NCBI GenBank assembly: GCA_964561475.1
Contig: CAZLPU010000023.1
Location: 1 to 64,000 of the forward strand
Source of the DNA: CAYUYV01 sp964561475
GTDB taxonomy: Bacteria; Pseudomonadota; Alphaproteobacteria; JAJFIK01
Direction: 5' to 3'
Length of the DNA: 64,000 nt
A model generated the notes under the pieces. It made no database searches. It worked only from the letters and a program-made list of their open reading frames with translations, and was not told where the DNA came from. Position numbers and translations under genes: made by a program. Numbering within the stretch: position 1 is the first letter of the stretch; each line of letters opens with the position of its first letter. Below are positions 8,810 through 17,596 of the stretch, piece after piece.

Positions 8810-9474
8810 CAAATCAGCCGACTTTTCCCCCTCTCGCCGATCCGGGAGAGGGTGGCGATTTCGAACCTGCAGGAGGGCGCCCCCTCTCCACAGCAGGCGG
8901 CGTGGTCCACGCGCATATGCCTTGAAACCAAGGTCCGGAACATCCGCTCAAAGACCGCCGTGTGCCAGGCACAATGACCGATGGCGAGCGGGTTCGCGGT
9001 GATCTCGATAATGATGGGACTGCCTTTCTGAACGCTCAGGGTACCGCTGCCCGCAAAAGTCCAGGCGTGCCGGGCGATTGCTGAGAGTAGCAGCAAGGCC
9101 GCTATCGGACCGGGCAGGAGCTTGAGCAGCCGACGGACATTGACAGGAATCCGGTTGGCCATGACATAATCCGCCGTGCGACGGCCGGCATCCCGGGCAA
9201 TGGCACTTGCGTTCCGGTGATCGAGGTGCTCGAACAGGGCCCGATAGACCAGGGCAACACTATCCTCCTCCACCATATCCGTGGGCGGATGGTCAATGAA
9301 TTCCGTCAGCCCGGCACGGGCAAAGACAGCGCGGGTATGGGCCCCTGCATCGAAGTGATCCAGGGCAGTGATCAGTTGAAGGATCGCATTCGGGCCGACA
9401 CGGGCTTGCCGGGTTTCAGTGGGCGCGGCGCCATCGAGGCTCACACCTTGCACAGTCTGCCTGCGGGCGGCCAT
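8809..9474 (-). CDS. bchJ: BchJ, 4-vinyl reductase-domain (V4R) protein of bacteriochlorophyll synthesis
   Basis: This 221-residue protein carries the V4R fold. The N-terminal part has VGPNAILQLITALD. The C-terminal small-molecule-binding part has conserved Cys/His (GHCAWHTAVFERMF, then ACCGEGAPSCRFE). BchJ was first assigned as divinyl reductase. Later work on the family points to a substrate-binding or carrier role in the Mg-porphyrin steps, so the exact activity is uncertain. It begins 6 bases after the bchE stop and is co-transcribed with it, the classic bchEJ pair. Confidence 0.9.
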   Translation of the reverse strand: MAARRQTVQGVSLDGAAPTETRQARVGPNAILQLITALDHFDAGAHTRAVFARAGLTEFIDHPPTDMVEEDSVALVYRALFEHLDHRNASAIARDAGRRTADYVMANRIPVNVRRLLKLLPGPIAALLLLSAIARHAWTFAGSGTLSVQKGSPIIIEITANPLAIGHCAWHTAVFERMFRTLVSRHMRVDHAACCGEGAPSCRFEIATLSRIGERGKSRLI

Positions 9475-9480
9475 GGCCCA

Positions 9481-11130
9481 TTACTCCGCGGGCACCAGGG
9501 GGCGGGCGTCCTCGTCCTGCATCTGCTGCTCACCGCCGCCGCAGGCTTTTACGGCTGGCGCAGACTTGGCCGCTCGAGCCTGGTCGCGCACTTTCCGAAG
9601 GGCCTTGGCACGGTCGGCGGCCGCTTCCCAGTCTTCTGCCTGTGCCGGTGCGATCCGCTTGGTCTCGTCGAAATGGAAATCGACCTTCTCTTTCGTCTGT
9701 GGTCCCCAATATCCAACCTTGCCCAGGTCATAGAAGGTGCGTTGGAACCCGGCCTTGAGAAAAGCCTTCAGACATCCCAACAGATAGCGGCGCCGGAATC
9801 CGGTCCCCCGCCAGGGGTAGTGGAAGAAGGCCTTGCGCATGTAAAAGCGCCGGTAATTGCTCATCACGCGGTCGAGCAGTTCCCCCCGGTCCATCGCCTC
9901 CGGTTTCATGATCGGCGTCACGAAATTGTACTTGGAGAAATCGAAGACCTCGACCTTGTCCCCCAGTTCCTGGAAAAGGGGCGTGAAGGGCCAGGGGGTA
10001 TACATGGACCAGTTGGCCAGGTCCGGATCCCAGTCCCGGGCCATCTGATAGGTCTCCTCCAGGGTCTCGGCGGTTTCGTTCTCGAGACCGACAATGAACT
10101 GGGCTTCGGTGAAAATGTCAGCATTGCGCAGAAGTGCGATGGCCCGGCGATTGTCTTCGACCTTGGTTTCCTTGTTGAACCGGTCGAGCTTGAGTTGGGC
10201 GGCTGCTTCCGTGCCAAGAGAGACGTGGACGAGTCCGGCCTTGCGGTAGAGGGGCAGGTATTTCTCATCCCGCAGAATATCCGTCACCCGCGTATTGATG
10301 CCCCATTTGACCCGGTCCGGCAGCCCCCGGGCGATGAGCTCCTCACAGAAGGCGATGAACTTCTTGCGGTTGATGGTGGGTTCCTCGTCAGCAAGGATGA
10401 AGAAACCCACCTGGTAGTCCTCCACAAGCCGCTCGATCTCATCGACGACCTTTTTGGGGTCGCGGATCCGGTAATCCCGCCAGAATTTCCATTGGGAGCA
10501 GAATGTGCAGGTGAACGGACAGCCCCGGGCCATGTTCGGAATGGCCACCCGCACACCCAGCGGCACGTAGATGTACTTTTCCCATTCGAGAATGGACCAG
10601 TCCGGATCAATTGCATCGAGATCCTTGACCGTGGGTGCGGCCTGGGTTGCGACGATCTTGTCCCCATCCCTGTAGGCCAGCCCCTTGATTTCGGAACGGC
10701 ATTCGGGCCAGCGCCCGTCGGCCACGGCCCCCACAAGGGTGTTGAAAATCTCCTCCCCCTCACCCCGGACGATGACATCGACCTGGGGCGCTTCGGAGAG
10801 CACCTGCTTGTACATGAATGTGGCGTGGACGCCGCCAAGGACGCGCAGGGCATCGGGGCAGGCTTCCCTCGCGACTTCCAGAACCCGTTCGGCCATGTAG
10901 ATGGAGGGCGTGATGGCGGTGACACCAACGATATCGGGTTTGAGGGCCGTAAGGCGCTCCCGCAGTCCATCATCACCAATGTGATTGGTCATCGCATCGA
11001 TGAAATGGACATCCTCAAAGCCCGCGGACCGGAGCGAGCCTGTCAGATAGGCCGCCCAGGCCGGGGGCCAGTTCCCGGCAATCTCGGCGCCGCCGGAGTG
11101 ATAATTCGGGTGAACGAGAACTATGCGCAT
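9481..11130 (-). CDS. bchE: BchE, oxygen-independent Mg-protoporphyrin IX monomethyl ester cyclase
   Basis: This 549-residue B12-dependent radical SAM enzyme forms the fifth (isocyclic) ring without O2. The N-terminal cobalamin-binding fold starts RIVLVHPNYHSGG and includes GGVHATFMY. The radical-SAM cluster motif CxxxCxxC appears as RGCPFTCTFCSQW near residue 200. Translation from the ATG at 11130 is preferred: GAGG lies 7 bases upstream, while the GTG two codons earlier lacks a better site. A perfect PpsR operator lies 20 bases upstream, so bchEJ probably has its own repressed promoter. The O2-dependent counterpart acsF is also present at 31874. Confidence 0.96.
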   Translation of the reverse strand: MRIVLVHPNYHSGGAEIAGNWPPAWAAYLTGSLRSAGFEDVHFIDAMTNHIGDDGLRERLTALKPDIVGVTAITPSIYMAERVLEVAREACPDALRVLGGVHATFMYKQVLSEAPQVDVIVRGEGEEIFNTLVGAVADGRWPECRSEIKGLAYRDGDKIVATQAAPTVKDLDAIDPDWSILEWEKYIYVPLGVRVAIPNMARGCPFTCTFCSQWKFWRDYRIRDPKKVVDEIERLVEDYQVGFFILADEEPTINRKKFIAFCEELIARGLPDRVKWGINTRVTDILRDEKYLPLYRKAGLVHVSLGTEAAAQLKLDRFNKETKVEDNRRAIALLRNADIFTEAQFIVGLENETAETLEETYQMARDWDPDLANWSMYTPWPFTPLFQELGDKVEVFDFSKYNFVTPIMKPEAMDRGELLDRVMSNYRRFYMRKAFFHYPWRGTGFRRRYLLGCLKAFLKAGFQRTFYDLGKVGYWGPQTKEKVDFHFDETKRIAPAQAEDWEAAADRAKALRKVRDQARAAKSAPAVKACGGGEQQMQDEDARPLVPAE

Positions 11131-11149
11131 CTTCACGCCTCATGCTTTG

Positions 11150-11167
11150 TGTCAACGCAGCATGACA
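11150..11167. promoter_or_regulatory. PpsR/CrtJ operator before bchE
   Basis: TGTCA (11150-11154), 8 bases, TGACA (11163-11167): a perfect match to the palindrome bound by the repressor PpsR/CrtJ. It is 20 bp upstream of the bchE ATG, where a bound repressor would block transcription under air or strong light. Binding itself is inferred. Confidence 0.8.
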
Positions 11168-11262
11168 GTTCTCGCTCCACACTCTTTGACGCACATCAAG
11201 CTGAAGGCACCAATCCGTCCTTCAGCATTTCCAGATTGCGATGGCGACTTCCGCGCGTCTTA

Positions 11263-11727
11263 TCAATGGCGGAAAACAATGGTCGTTTGTCCGATCTGGA
11301 TCCCGAATTTTGACACCTCGGCCCGGTTCACCAGGACATTGTCATCAAGCAGGAAAAACCAGTCATTGAACTGAACCTGGAGGGTCTGCTTGCCCAGACG
11401 CAGACGGAACGGATACTTCCAGTTCAAGGTATTGCCCTTGACGGCCCCATTCGCGGCGCCGATCACGTCACTTGAGCGGCCCTCATACCCATCCTCTCCG
11501 ACGGGGCGGATATGCCATGTGCGGTGATCGATTTCACCGTCGTCGAAAACGAAATCCTCGACGAGGGTCAGCGTCTTTCCGTCCCATTGTCCTTCGACGT
11601 CGACGGAGAACTGGCGGCGGGGTTTGCCGAAGCGGTCCTGGAAAATGCCGGTGGCCCGGACCTTGCCGTCAAAATACCGCTCCAGCCGCAAATCGCTGGA
11701 TGATCCGGCGGGAAATCCCTGTTGCAT
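11263..11727 (-). CDS. DUF3833-family protein
   Basis: This 154-residue protein belongs to a domain family of unknown function. It shows the family's recognisable order: LRLERYFDGKVRATGIFQDRFG, split here by the start of the beta-rich core, then VEGQWDG, DFVFDDGE and WNWKYPF-like NWKYPFRLRL. The start at 11727 is chosen because GGAGGAAGCC sits immediately upstream; earlier in-frame starts (to 11754) have no site. Family members are often lipoproteins or periplasmic, but here no signal peptide is evident. It lies between tspO/orf86 and bchE on the same strand, so it may be the last gene of the ppsR-bchG-bchP transcript. Its role is unknown. Confidence 0.75.
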   Translation of the reverse strand: MQQGFPAGSSSDLRLERYFDGKVRATGIFQDRFGKPRRQFSVDVEGQWDGKTLTLVEDFVFDDGEIDHRTWHIRPVGEDGYEGRSSDVIGAANGAVKGNTLNWKYPFRLRLGKQTLQVQFNDWFFLLDDNVLVNRAEVSKFGIQIGQTTIVFRH

Positions 11728-11825
11728 GGCTTCCTCCATAGCTCGTGCGCCCATCTGTGAAAATTGAAGTGACGGCTGAGACCGTCAACTTGCAATGACA
11801 CTTACGGCGGCATCGAACCGGCGGA

Positions 11826-12086
11826 TCACCACCGGGAGCGTAAATCTGCAATGTGGGCGATTAGAGCGCCGCTCAGCCACCCCATCAGCCAAAATGGAGG
11901 CGCGCCGGTCAGGGCTGCATGGAGGGCAAGGATCAGAAATCCACCGGATAACAGGGTGAATGCCAGGTCCTGGAGCCTGGGGCCCCTCCCGGTCAGGCGC
12001 CGGTAAAGGGCGATACCAACGGCCTCGAGCCCAATCAGGCCGAGGATGACAAGGACCGCCCCTCCGGAGAGAACAAACTCAACCAT
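11826..12086 (-). CDS. Small three-helix membrane protein
   Basis: This is an 86-residue, highly hydrophobic protein. Predicted helices are at about 6-27 (GGAVLVILGLIGLEAVG), 40-60 and 63-80, with an arginine-rich loop (RRLTGRGPR) between the first two. It begins 4 bases after the tspO stop and is surely co-transcribed. No recognised domain. Its position beside a porphyrin-related membrane sensor, in a bacteriochlorophyll operon, suggests a pigment-related or membrane-assembly role. This is inference only. Confidence 0.7.
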   Translation of the reverse strand: MVEFVLSGGAVLVILGLIGLEAVGIALYRRLTGRGPRLQDLAFTLLSGGFLILALHAALTGAPPFWLMGWLSGALIAHIADLRSRW

Positions 12087-12090
12087 GATC

Positions 12091-12579
12091 CTACGAGAAG
12101 GGGGCGTTGAGGGACACGATCGTCCAGTTCAGGAAAGCAGCGAAACTGACCCAGGCCAGATAGGGCACCAGGAGCGCACTTGCTTGACGGGAGAACCGGG
12201 CCACGAAAAGGATCAGCGCAAGGATGGACAGCCACAAAAAGCCGACCTCAATCAATGCCCAATCGGGACGCTGAAGCCGGAAAAACAGAAAACTCCAAAG
12301 CAGATTGAGAAACCCGTTCAGGCAGAACATGCCGATAAGCGCTTCCCGGTCCCCTTTGGTCCGGGTGCTGACCCACGCCTGAGCGGCGGACAGGGCCGTC
12401 AAGGCGAAGATGATCGTCCAGGCCGGGCCGAACAGCCAGTCCGGCGGTTGCCAGGACGGCTTGTCCAAGGCCTCGTACCAGGGGCCGATGGTCGTCAGTG
12501 TGCCCCCGACCAGACCGACCAGCAGGGCGGCGGCTGCGGCGACCGCAATCGCCCGCAGCTTTCGGGACCGTGCCGTCAT
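12091..12579 (-). CDS. tspO: TspO/MBR tryptophan-rich sensory protein
   Basis: This 162-residue, five-helix membrane protein is rich in Trp. It carries the family signatures WYEALDKPSWQPPDWLFGPAWT, split here as GPWYEALDKPSW and PPDWLFGPAWTIIF, and then LWSFLFFRLQRPDWAL. TspO binds porphyrins. In Rhodobacter sphaeroides it is an outer-membrane oxygen-dependent modulator of photosynthesis gene expression, so its place here is meaningful. Its ATG overlaps the bchP stop by one base (TGATG), implying translational coupling. Confidence 0.93.
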   Translation of the reverse strand: MTARSRKLRAIAVAAAAALLVGLVGGTLTTIGPWYEALDKPSWQPPDWLFGPAWTIIFALTALSAAQAWVSTRTKGDREALIGMFCLNGFLNLLWSFLFFRLQRPDWALIEVGFLWLSILALILFVARFSRQASALLVPYLAWVSFAAFLNWTIVSLNAPFS

Positions 12580-13778
12580 CAGGTGGACGCCCAGCCGAAG
12601 AGATGGGCCAGATCCTTGAAGAAAATGCGGGCATGGGCCGCGGGCTTGGCCTTGACCAGTCTCTTGTTCATATAGGCGTCCCAGGTGAGATGCTGCACAT
12701 CGGGATCGTCGCAGATGCTGACGAACCGTTCCCGCCGCTTGTCGTTGCGGTACCAGAAATGCTGCATCATACCGAGGATCCAGAAGACCCGGCCGTGCTC
12801 TTTCATGAAGGTCTTGCGGGCCTGCTTCAGGACTTTCGCGTCACCGGTGGCGAGAAAACGCTCTGCGGTATCGGCCACGATGCGTCCGCCGGCCATGGCG
12901 TAATAGATGCCCTCACCGGAAGCCGGCGCCACAATGCCGGCCGCATCGCCAACCACAAGCACATCCCTGCCGTTATCCCAGCACTTCAGAGGGCGCAGGG
13001 GGATCGGAGCTCCTTCCGTACGCACCGTTTCTGCCGCGTCGAGACCGGTGGTCTCCCGAAGAGAGGACACCGCACCGCGCAAGGAAAAGCCCTTCCGGGC
13101 CGAACCCACACCAACGCTCGTGGTCTCGCCATGGGGGAAGATCCAGGCGTAGAAATCCGGCGACAGATGACCCTGGTAATAGATGTGACAGCGGGATCCT
13201 TCGAAGGCCGCATTGTCATTCGATGGGGAGCGGATGATCTCATGGTAGGCAAAGACGCAAGGCACCTCATTGCCCTTGGGGATGGCCTGGCGGGCGACCA
13301 TGGACCTTGCCCCATCGGCGCCGACCACCAGGCGTGCACGCACCCGCTTGGGTTCACTGCCCTTGGGATCCCCTGAAGCCCGGTAGCAGACGACCGCGGT
13401 GCCGTCCCCGTCCCTTTCCAGGGTCTCGAAGGTGCCGGTCCGGCGGGACGCTCCGTGGCTTGCGGCCCGTTCCCGGAGCCATTCATCAAAGACTTCCCGG
13501 TCGACCATGCCCACATAGCCGCCTTCGATGGGCATATCCACCTCACGCTCGGAAGGCGCGATCATGCGGGCGGATGTGGCCCGGGCCACGATGACCGATT
13601 GAGGAATGTCAAAATCCTGGATCAGGCGGGGAGGAATGGCGCCGCCGCAGGGTTTGATCCGGCCTGCCCTGTCCAGGAGAAGGACCCTCCGGTTCTGTCG
13701 GGCCAGGTCATCGGCCACGGTTGCCCCGGCGGGTCCGCCGCCGACGACGACCACATCAAATGTTTCCATGCTGCTCAT
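12579..13778 (-). CDS. bchP: BchP, geranylgeranyl reductase
   Basis: This 399-residue FAD-dependent enzyme reduces the geranylgeranyl tail of bacteriochlorophyll (or its diphosphate) to phytyl by three NADPH-dependent steps. It starts with the FAD-binding loop VVVVGGGPAGATVADDLA. RIKPCGGAIPPRLI is the ChlP/BchP hallmark, and the second FAD motif VLVVGDAAGIVAPASGEG lies near residue 280. It sits between the pucC-like transporter gene and tspO with gaps of 6 and -1 bases, in the standard bchG-orf428-bchP order. Confidence 0.96.
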   Translation of the reverse strand: MSSMETFDVVVVGGGPAGATVADDLARQNRRVLLLDRAGRIKPCGGAIPPRLIQDFDIPQSVIVARATSARMIAPSEREVDMPIEGGYVGMVDREVFDEWLRERAASHGASRRTGTFETLERDGDGTAVVCYRASGDPKGSEPKRVRARLVVGADGARSMVARQAIPKGNEVPCVFAYHEIIRSPSNDNAAFEGSRCHIYYQGHLSPDFYAWIFPHGETTSVGVGSARKGFSLRGAVSSLRETTGLDAAETVRTEGAPIPLRPLKCWDNGRDVLVVGDAAGIVAPASGEGIYYAMAGGRIVADTAERFLATGDAKVLKQARKTFMKEHGRVFWILGMMQHFWYRNDKRRERFVSICDDPDVQHLTWDAYMNKRLVKAKPAAHARIFFKDLAHLFGWAST

Positions 13779-13784
13779 TGATTT

Positions 13785-15143
13785 TCACCGTCCGGCTGCG
13801 CCTGCGATGTAGCCTTCTCCGGCGGCAGGCATCAAGGTCTTCGATTGTCCGGTCCCGTTCCAGTGGATGCGGAAGGCAAGACCGGCGGCCAGGACGAACA
13901 GAACCGCTTCACAGATGAAGACTGTTCCGTATGCCCCAAGGGGAGTGCCGGCAATCACGCGCATGGCATCCACCGCTGCCGCACCCAGGAAACCGCCCAG
14001 GCCAAAGGCGATCGCCTGTGCCGCCCCCCACAATCCCATCCGTACACCCTCCCGGGATCCGGTGCCTTCATTGGCAAGGTTCATCATGGAGCCGATGGCT
14101 GCGACAGCGAAAATGCCGTTGGCCAGTCCGAGGGCAAAAACCGACATCTCCAGAGGCCATGCCGGGCCCACATGCCCCGCAACGGCGAGACTGGCAAGGG
14201 CCACAGCCGAAGCCAGACATCCGCCTACGGTCCAGATCCGCAGTCCGATGCCCCGCCCGGCCCGGGCACTGCCGGCCAGAGCCACAAGGATCATGCCCAC
14301 GAGAACGCCCCCATGCTGCATGCCGGCGAGGCTCGTGGTCTCTCCCGGGGTCATGCCGAACACGAGGCCGGCGAAGGGTTCCAGGATCAGATCCTGGGCG
14401 CTGTAGGCGAGCATGGAGACGAAGACAAAGACCGTGAACTGACGGGCCTGGGGCTCTGCCCAGACCTGTTTCAAGGCCTCCATGAAAGGCGTTTTCCGGG
14501 CATCGGAGTCGGGCTCCGCGCTTGCATCGGCACCGTTCACGGACATGCGTTCGACACGCCAGACAGCCACCAGAGTGAGCAGGAACGCAGCACCGGAAAC
14601 GGCAGCAGTCACGGCCATCAGACGGGGAAAGGAGAAGGGATCCAGCACCTGTCCCACCGTCGCGGCGGTCACGATGAACCCTGCGATCATCATCATCCAG
14701 ACAATCGAGGCCGCAGCGGCCCGGCGGGAGGGTGCGGTGCGGGTCGCCAGCAGGACGAGAAGCGAGGTCCCCGAGGCGCCGACGCCAACCCCGATCAGGA
14801 CGAAGGCCGCCAGGGACAGCAAAAGCCCGGTCCAGTAGGCGGTGGCCATAATGGATACCGCCCAGGCCGCAAGCAGGGCGCCGCCGCCCAGAACCGCCAT
14901 GCCGCCAATGATCCAAGGGGTGCGCCGACCGGCCCGGTCAGAGCCATGACCCCAGCGGGGACGCAGCATCTGGACCGCATAATGAAGCCCCACCAGGGTG
15001 CCCGGCAGCATGGCCGCAAGGCCAAGCTCGACAATCATGATCCGGTTCAAGACCGACGTGGTCAGAACCACAATGGCCCCCAGAGCCGTCTGAACGAGGC
15101 CCAGTCTGATAATGCCGAACCAGCTCAGATACTGTCCCGTCAT
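13785..15143 (-). CDS. PucC/LhaA-family membrane protein (orf428 type)
   Basis: This is a 452-residue major-facilitator-like protein with about 12 membrane helices. It belongs to the BCH-synthase/PucC family that delivers pigment to, or assembles, light-harvesting complexes. Family motifs seen include LNRIMIVELG near residue 33 and MLRPRWGHGSDR. Gene order bchG-this-bchP matches the gene called orf428 or bch2 in Rhodobacter, while the lhaA paralogue is at 28091. Its ATG overlaps the bchG stop as ATGA. Confidence 0.9.
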   Translation of the reverse strand: MTGQYLSWFGIIRLGLVQTALGAIVVLTTSVLNRIMIVELGLAAMLPGTLVGLHYAVQMLRPRWGHGSDRAGRRTPWIIGGMAVLGGGALLAAWAVSIMATAYWTGLLLSLAAFVLIGVGVGASGTSLLVLLATRTAPSRRAAAASIVWMMMIAGFIVTAATVGQVLDPFSFPRLMAVTAAVSGAAFLLTLVAVWRVERMSVNGADASAEPDSDARKTPFMEALKQVWAEPQARQFTVFVFVSMLAYSAQDLILEPFAGLVFGMTPGETTSLAGMQHGGVLVGMILVALAGSARAGRGIGLRIWTVGGCLASAVALASLAVAGHVGPAWPLEMSVFALGLANGIFAVAAIGSMMNLANEGTGSREGVRMGLWGAAQAIAFGLGGFLGAAAVDAMRVIAGTPLGAYGTVFICEAVLFVLAAGLAFRIHWNGTGQSKTLMPAAGEGYIAGAAGR

Positions 15144-16054
15144 GATGCCCCACCAATGATGGATCGAACGGCAATGGCACTCACCAACATGCCGATGACA
15201 TAAAGGGTGATGCCGGTGGCATTGAACCAGGGGGCGTACTGACGAGGATCCCGCAACAGCCGGAACATCAGGAGGATCTGCCCCGCAGTCAGACCGCAGA
15301 CCAGGGCGGCATGAACGGGCCGTTCCCAGGACAGCAAAAGACCGACAACAATCAGTTGGGGAATGACCATCATGACGCAGGCCACCTGGGCCGCCCGCTC
15401 GACCCCGAGCTGCACCGGCAGGGACCGCACGCCCATGCGCACATCGCCTTCCACGGCCTTGAAATCATTCAATGTCATGATGCCATGGCACCCGGCGCTG
15501 TACAGAGCCGCCAGAGCCAGGATGCGCCAGTCGGGCATGGAGGTGGTCATGACGGCGGCACCGGCCACCCACGCCAGCCCCTCATAGGAGACAGCAACGG
15601 CCCCATTTCCCCACCAGCCATTCTTTTTCAGGCGGAAGGGCGGTGCGCTGTAGGCCCATGCGAGAGCCGTTCCCATGGCCGCCGCACCCCAGACCCAAGG
15701 ACCGAGGGCGGCCGCAACGGTCAGGGACAGGGCCGTCCACGCCAAGGCGATCTGCAAGCCCCAAATGCCCGGCACCCGTCCGGACGGGATGGGGCGGTTG
15801 GGCTCGTTGATTGCGTCCACATGGCGGTCGAACCAGTCATTGGCAGCCTGGCTGGTGCCGCAAAGCAGCGGACCGGCGAGAATGATGCCGACGGCAATCT
15901 CAATCATCCGCTCGCTGACCGGCACGCCCGCCGATACGATTCCACAGCCGAAAGCCCACATGGGAGCAAACCATGTGATCGGTTTCAAAAGCTCCACGAC
16001 CGCGGACACAGAGGGCCGGGACGCGGGCCGGATGGCGAGCGTTTCGTGTGTCAT
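15140..16054 (-). CDS. bchG: BchG, bacteriochlorophyll a synthase
   Basis: This 304-residue UbiA-family prenyltransferase attaches geranylgeranyl or phytyl diphosphate to bacteriochlorophyllide a in the membrane. It has the first Asp-rich motif NDWFDRHVDAINEPNRPIPSG and the second aspartate region in NDFKAVEGD. It opens with LLKPITWFAPMWAF, typical of BchG/ChlG. The start at 16054 (ATG) is used. Reading further upstream would need a TTG and would run into the PpsR operator at 16085-16102. It heads a translationally coupled run with the pucC-like gene and bchP. Confidence 0.96.
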   Translation of the reverse strand: MTHETLAIRPASRPSVSAVVELLKPITWFAPMWAFGCGIVSAGVPVSERMIEIAVGIILAGPLLCGTSQAANDWFDRHVDAINEPNRPIPSGRVPGIWGLQIALAWTALSLTVAAALGPWVWGAAAMGTALAWAYSAPPFRLKKNGWWGNGAVAVSYEGLAWVAGAAVMTTSMPDWRILALAALYSAGCHGIMTLNDFKAVEGDVRMGVRSLPVQLGVERAAQVACVMMVIPQLIVVGLLLSWERPVHAALVCGLTAGQILLMFRLLRDPRQYAPWFNATGITLYVIGMLVSAIAVRSIIGGAS

Positions 16055-16084
16055 GGATTGGAGGGTAAGCTTGACAGCAACAAG

Positions 16085-16102
16085 TGTCAATCTAACTTGA
16101 CG
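16085..16102. promoter_or_regulatory. PpsR/CrtJ operator before bchG
   Basis: TGTCA (16085-16089), 8 bases, TGACG (16098-16102): nine of ten palindrome positions match. It is 31 bp upstream of the bchG ATG and 49 bp beyond the ppsR stop, so the bchG operon appears to have its own repressed promoter, separate from ppsR. A further inverted TGACA/TGTCA pair overlaps on its left (16072-16089). Confidence 0.75.
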
Positions 16103-16150
16103 CTCATATCGGCAGCATTATGGCGCGCAATACACGCGCAGGCTGTATCG

Positions 16151-17557
16151 TCACTCGACGATATTGTAGCGGCGCAGTTTGGCGTAGAGCCCCTGGCGGC
16201 TGAGGCCCAGCATTTCGGCAGCGGATGCCCGGTTCTCCTGGGTGAGTTCCAGGGCCGCCTCAATACACAGACGCTCAATCAGATCCGTCGTGTCCCGGAC
16301 AATTTCCTTGAGGGAGACCCGTCCCACCAGCTTCGTCAGTTGTTCCACCGAGCGGGGCAGATCGCCGGGAATGGGCGTCGCCTGGGTGTCGAGGTTCAGT
16401 GCCCGGATCGTAAAGCCGAAACAGGGCAAGTCTCCGCCGGGCGTATAGACCGCGGAAATCTCAGTATCGAGACTGGACCCGTAACTGTCCCGCATGACCG
16501 TCTTGAACTGGCGAACGGATCCGTGCTGGCGCACATTGGAGACCAGAACATTCAAGTCAACCTGGGTCCGTCCGATGAAACTCGACAGAGGCTGACCATG
16601 GGCCTGATCGCTGGTGGCAAGCTGGGCCATTTCCAGAAAAGCGCTGTTGGCTGACAGAATATTGAGCTTTGAATCGGCCACGACAAAGCCTTCGGGCAGG
16701 TTCTCGATCACCTCGAGACATCTGGCACCGGTTCGCGACAGTCGCTCCGGGGTTGCCTCATCTTCCAGGATAAGGCGGGCAAGGAGGAACGGCACGCCGT
16801 CCTGGCGGAACACGGATGCGGACAGAAGGCACTGCCTGTTCCCGTCTTCCAGGCGGACACGCAGACCTTCGACACGCCCGCCGGCCATGACGGTCTGCAC
16901 GGTTTCCTGAAAGTCCGGGGCGAACATGTCCGGAAAGGGCTTGCCCACAAGCTGCCGGGGGGTGGCATCGAAAATCTCGGCGGCGGCCGGATTGCTCTCG
17001 ACGACCTTGTGTGTCCGTGTGTTGACGATCAGGACCGCTTCGGCGCTGACCTGGAACAAGAGCCGGTAGCGGGTTTCCAGTTTGCGCAGCCGGGCAAACT
17101 CACGCTCCATTGCATACTGCGTGTCGAGCAGACGCTGCTGCATCTGAGCGGCGGCGCGCAGGTCACGGCCCACGGCGACAACCTTGTCTCCCTGGCCGGC
17201 CTTGACGGCAAAATAGCGGACTGGCAGATCCACACCCTCTGGAGACGGATGATTGACCTGGCGCCATTTGGGGGGGCCGGCCTCCAGGGCCGTCTGCATG
17301 ATGGCCTCGATCTTGGGCCGGCTTTCGATCGTGACCGTGTCGACCCAGGCCTGGCCGATCCAGGCCGCATATTTCTGGCCCGCCGGTTCCGCCTCGCCGA
17401 TGGTGACGGATTCGATGACGCTGTTGCTGTCGAGAATCAGGGTGACGTCCGCCGTGGCCGCCAGGAGCTGCGCCGCCACGGCACTCTCGAGATGGCTCAC
17501 TGTTTCCGCGAGGGCCTTCAGCTCTCCGGACGCGTGATTCGACAAAGCCAGTTCCAT
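16151..17557 (-). CDS. ppsR: PpsR/CrtJ, redox- and light-responsive photosynthesis repressor
   Basis: This repressor of bch, crt and light-harvesting genes has 468 residues from the ATG at 17557; a GTG five codons earlier is less likely. An N-terminal region and linker are followed by tandem PAS domains (for example RYRLLFQVSAEAVLIVNTRT and VIENLPEGFVVADSKLN). The C-terminal Fis-type helix-turn-helix includes RASAAEMLGLSRQGLYAK. The redox-relevant Cys just before the HTH (in ERLCIEAALEL, about residue 431) is conserved. AerR is encoded directly upstream. Matching operators lie in front of several nearby units. Confidence 0.95.
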   Translation of the reverse strand: MELALSNHASGELKALAETVSHLESAVAAQLLAATADVTLILDSNSVIESVTIGEAEPAGQKYAAWIGQAWVDTVTIESRPKIEAIMQTALEAGPPKWRQVNHPSPEGVDLPVRYFAVKAGQGDKVVAVGRDLRAAAQMQQRLLDTQYAMEREFARLRKLETRYRLLFQVSAEAVLIVNTRTHKVVESNPAAAEIFDATPRQLVGKPFPDMFAPDFQETVQTVMAGGRVEGLRVRLEDGNRQCLLSASVFRQDGVPFLLARLILEDEATPERLSRTGARCLEVIENLPEGFVVADSKLNILSANSAFLEMAQLATSDQAHGQPLSSFIGRTQVDLNVLVSNVRQHGSVRQFKTVMRDSYGSSLDTEISAVYTPGGDLPCFGFTIRALNLDTQATPIPGDLPRSVEQLTKLVGRVSLKEIVRDTTDLIERLCIEAALELTQENRASAAEMLGLSRQGLYAKLRRYNIVE

Positions 17558-17596
17558 CGTGATGTCACACACTAACTCTTGCCGAGGCGAGAAGGG

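Noticed and set aside
9217..11313. 698-codon open frame on the plus strand
   Set aside because: It is exactly antisense to bchE and bchJ, both unmistakable; long antisense frames are common in GC-rich genes and this one has no family motifs.
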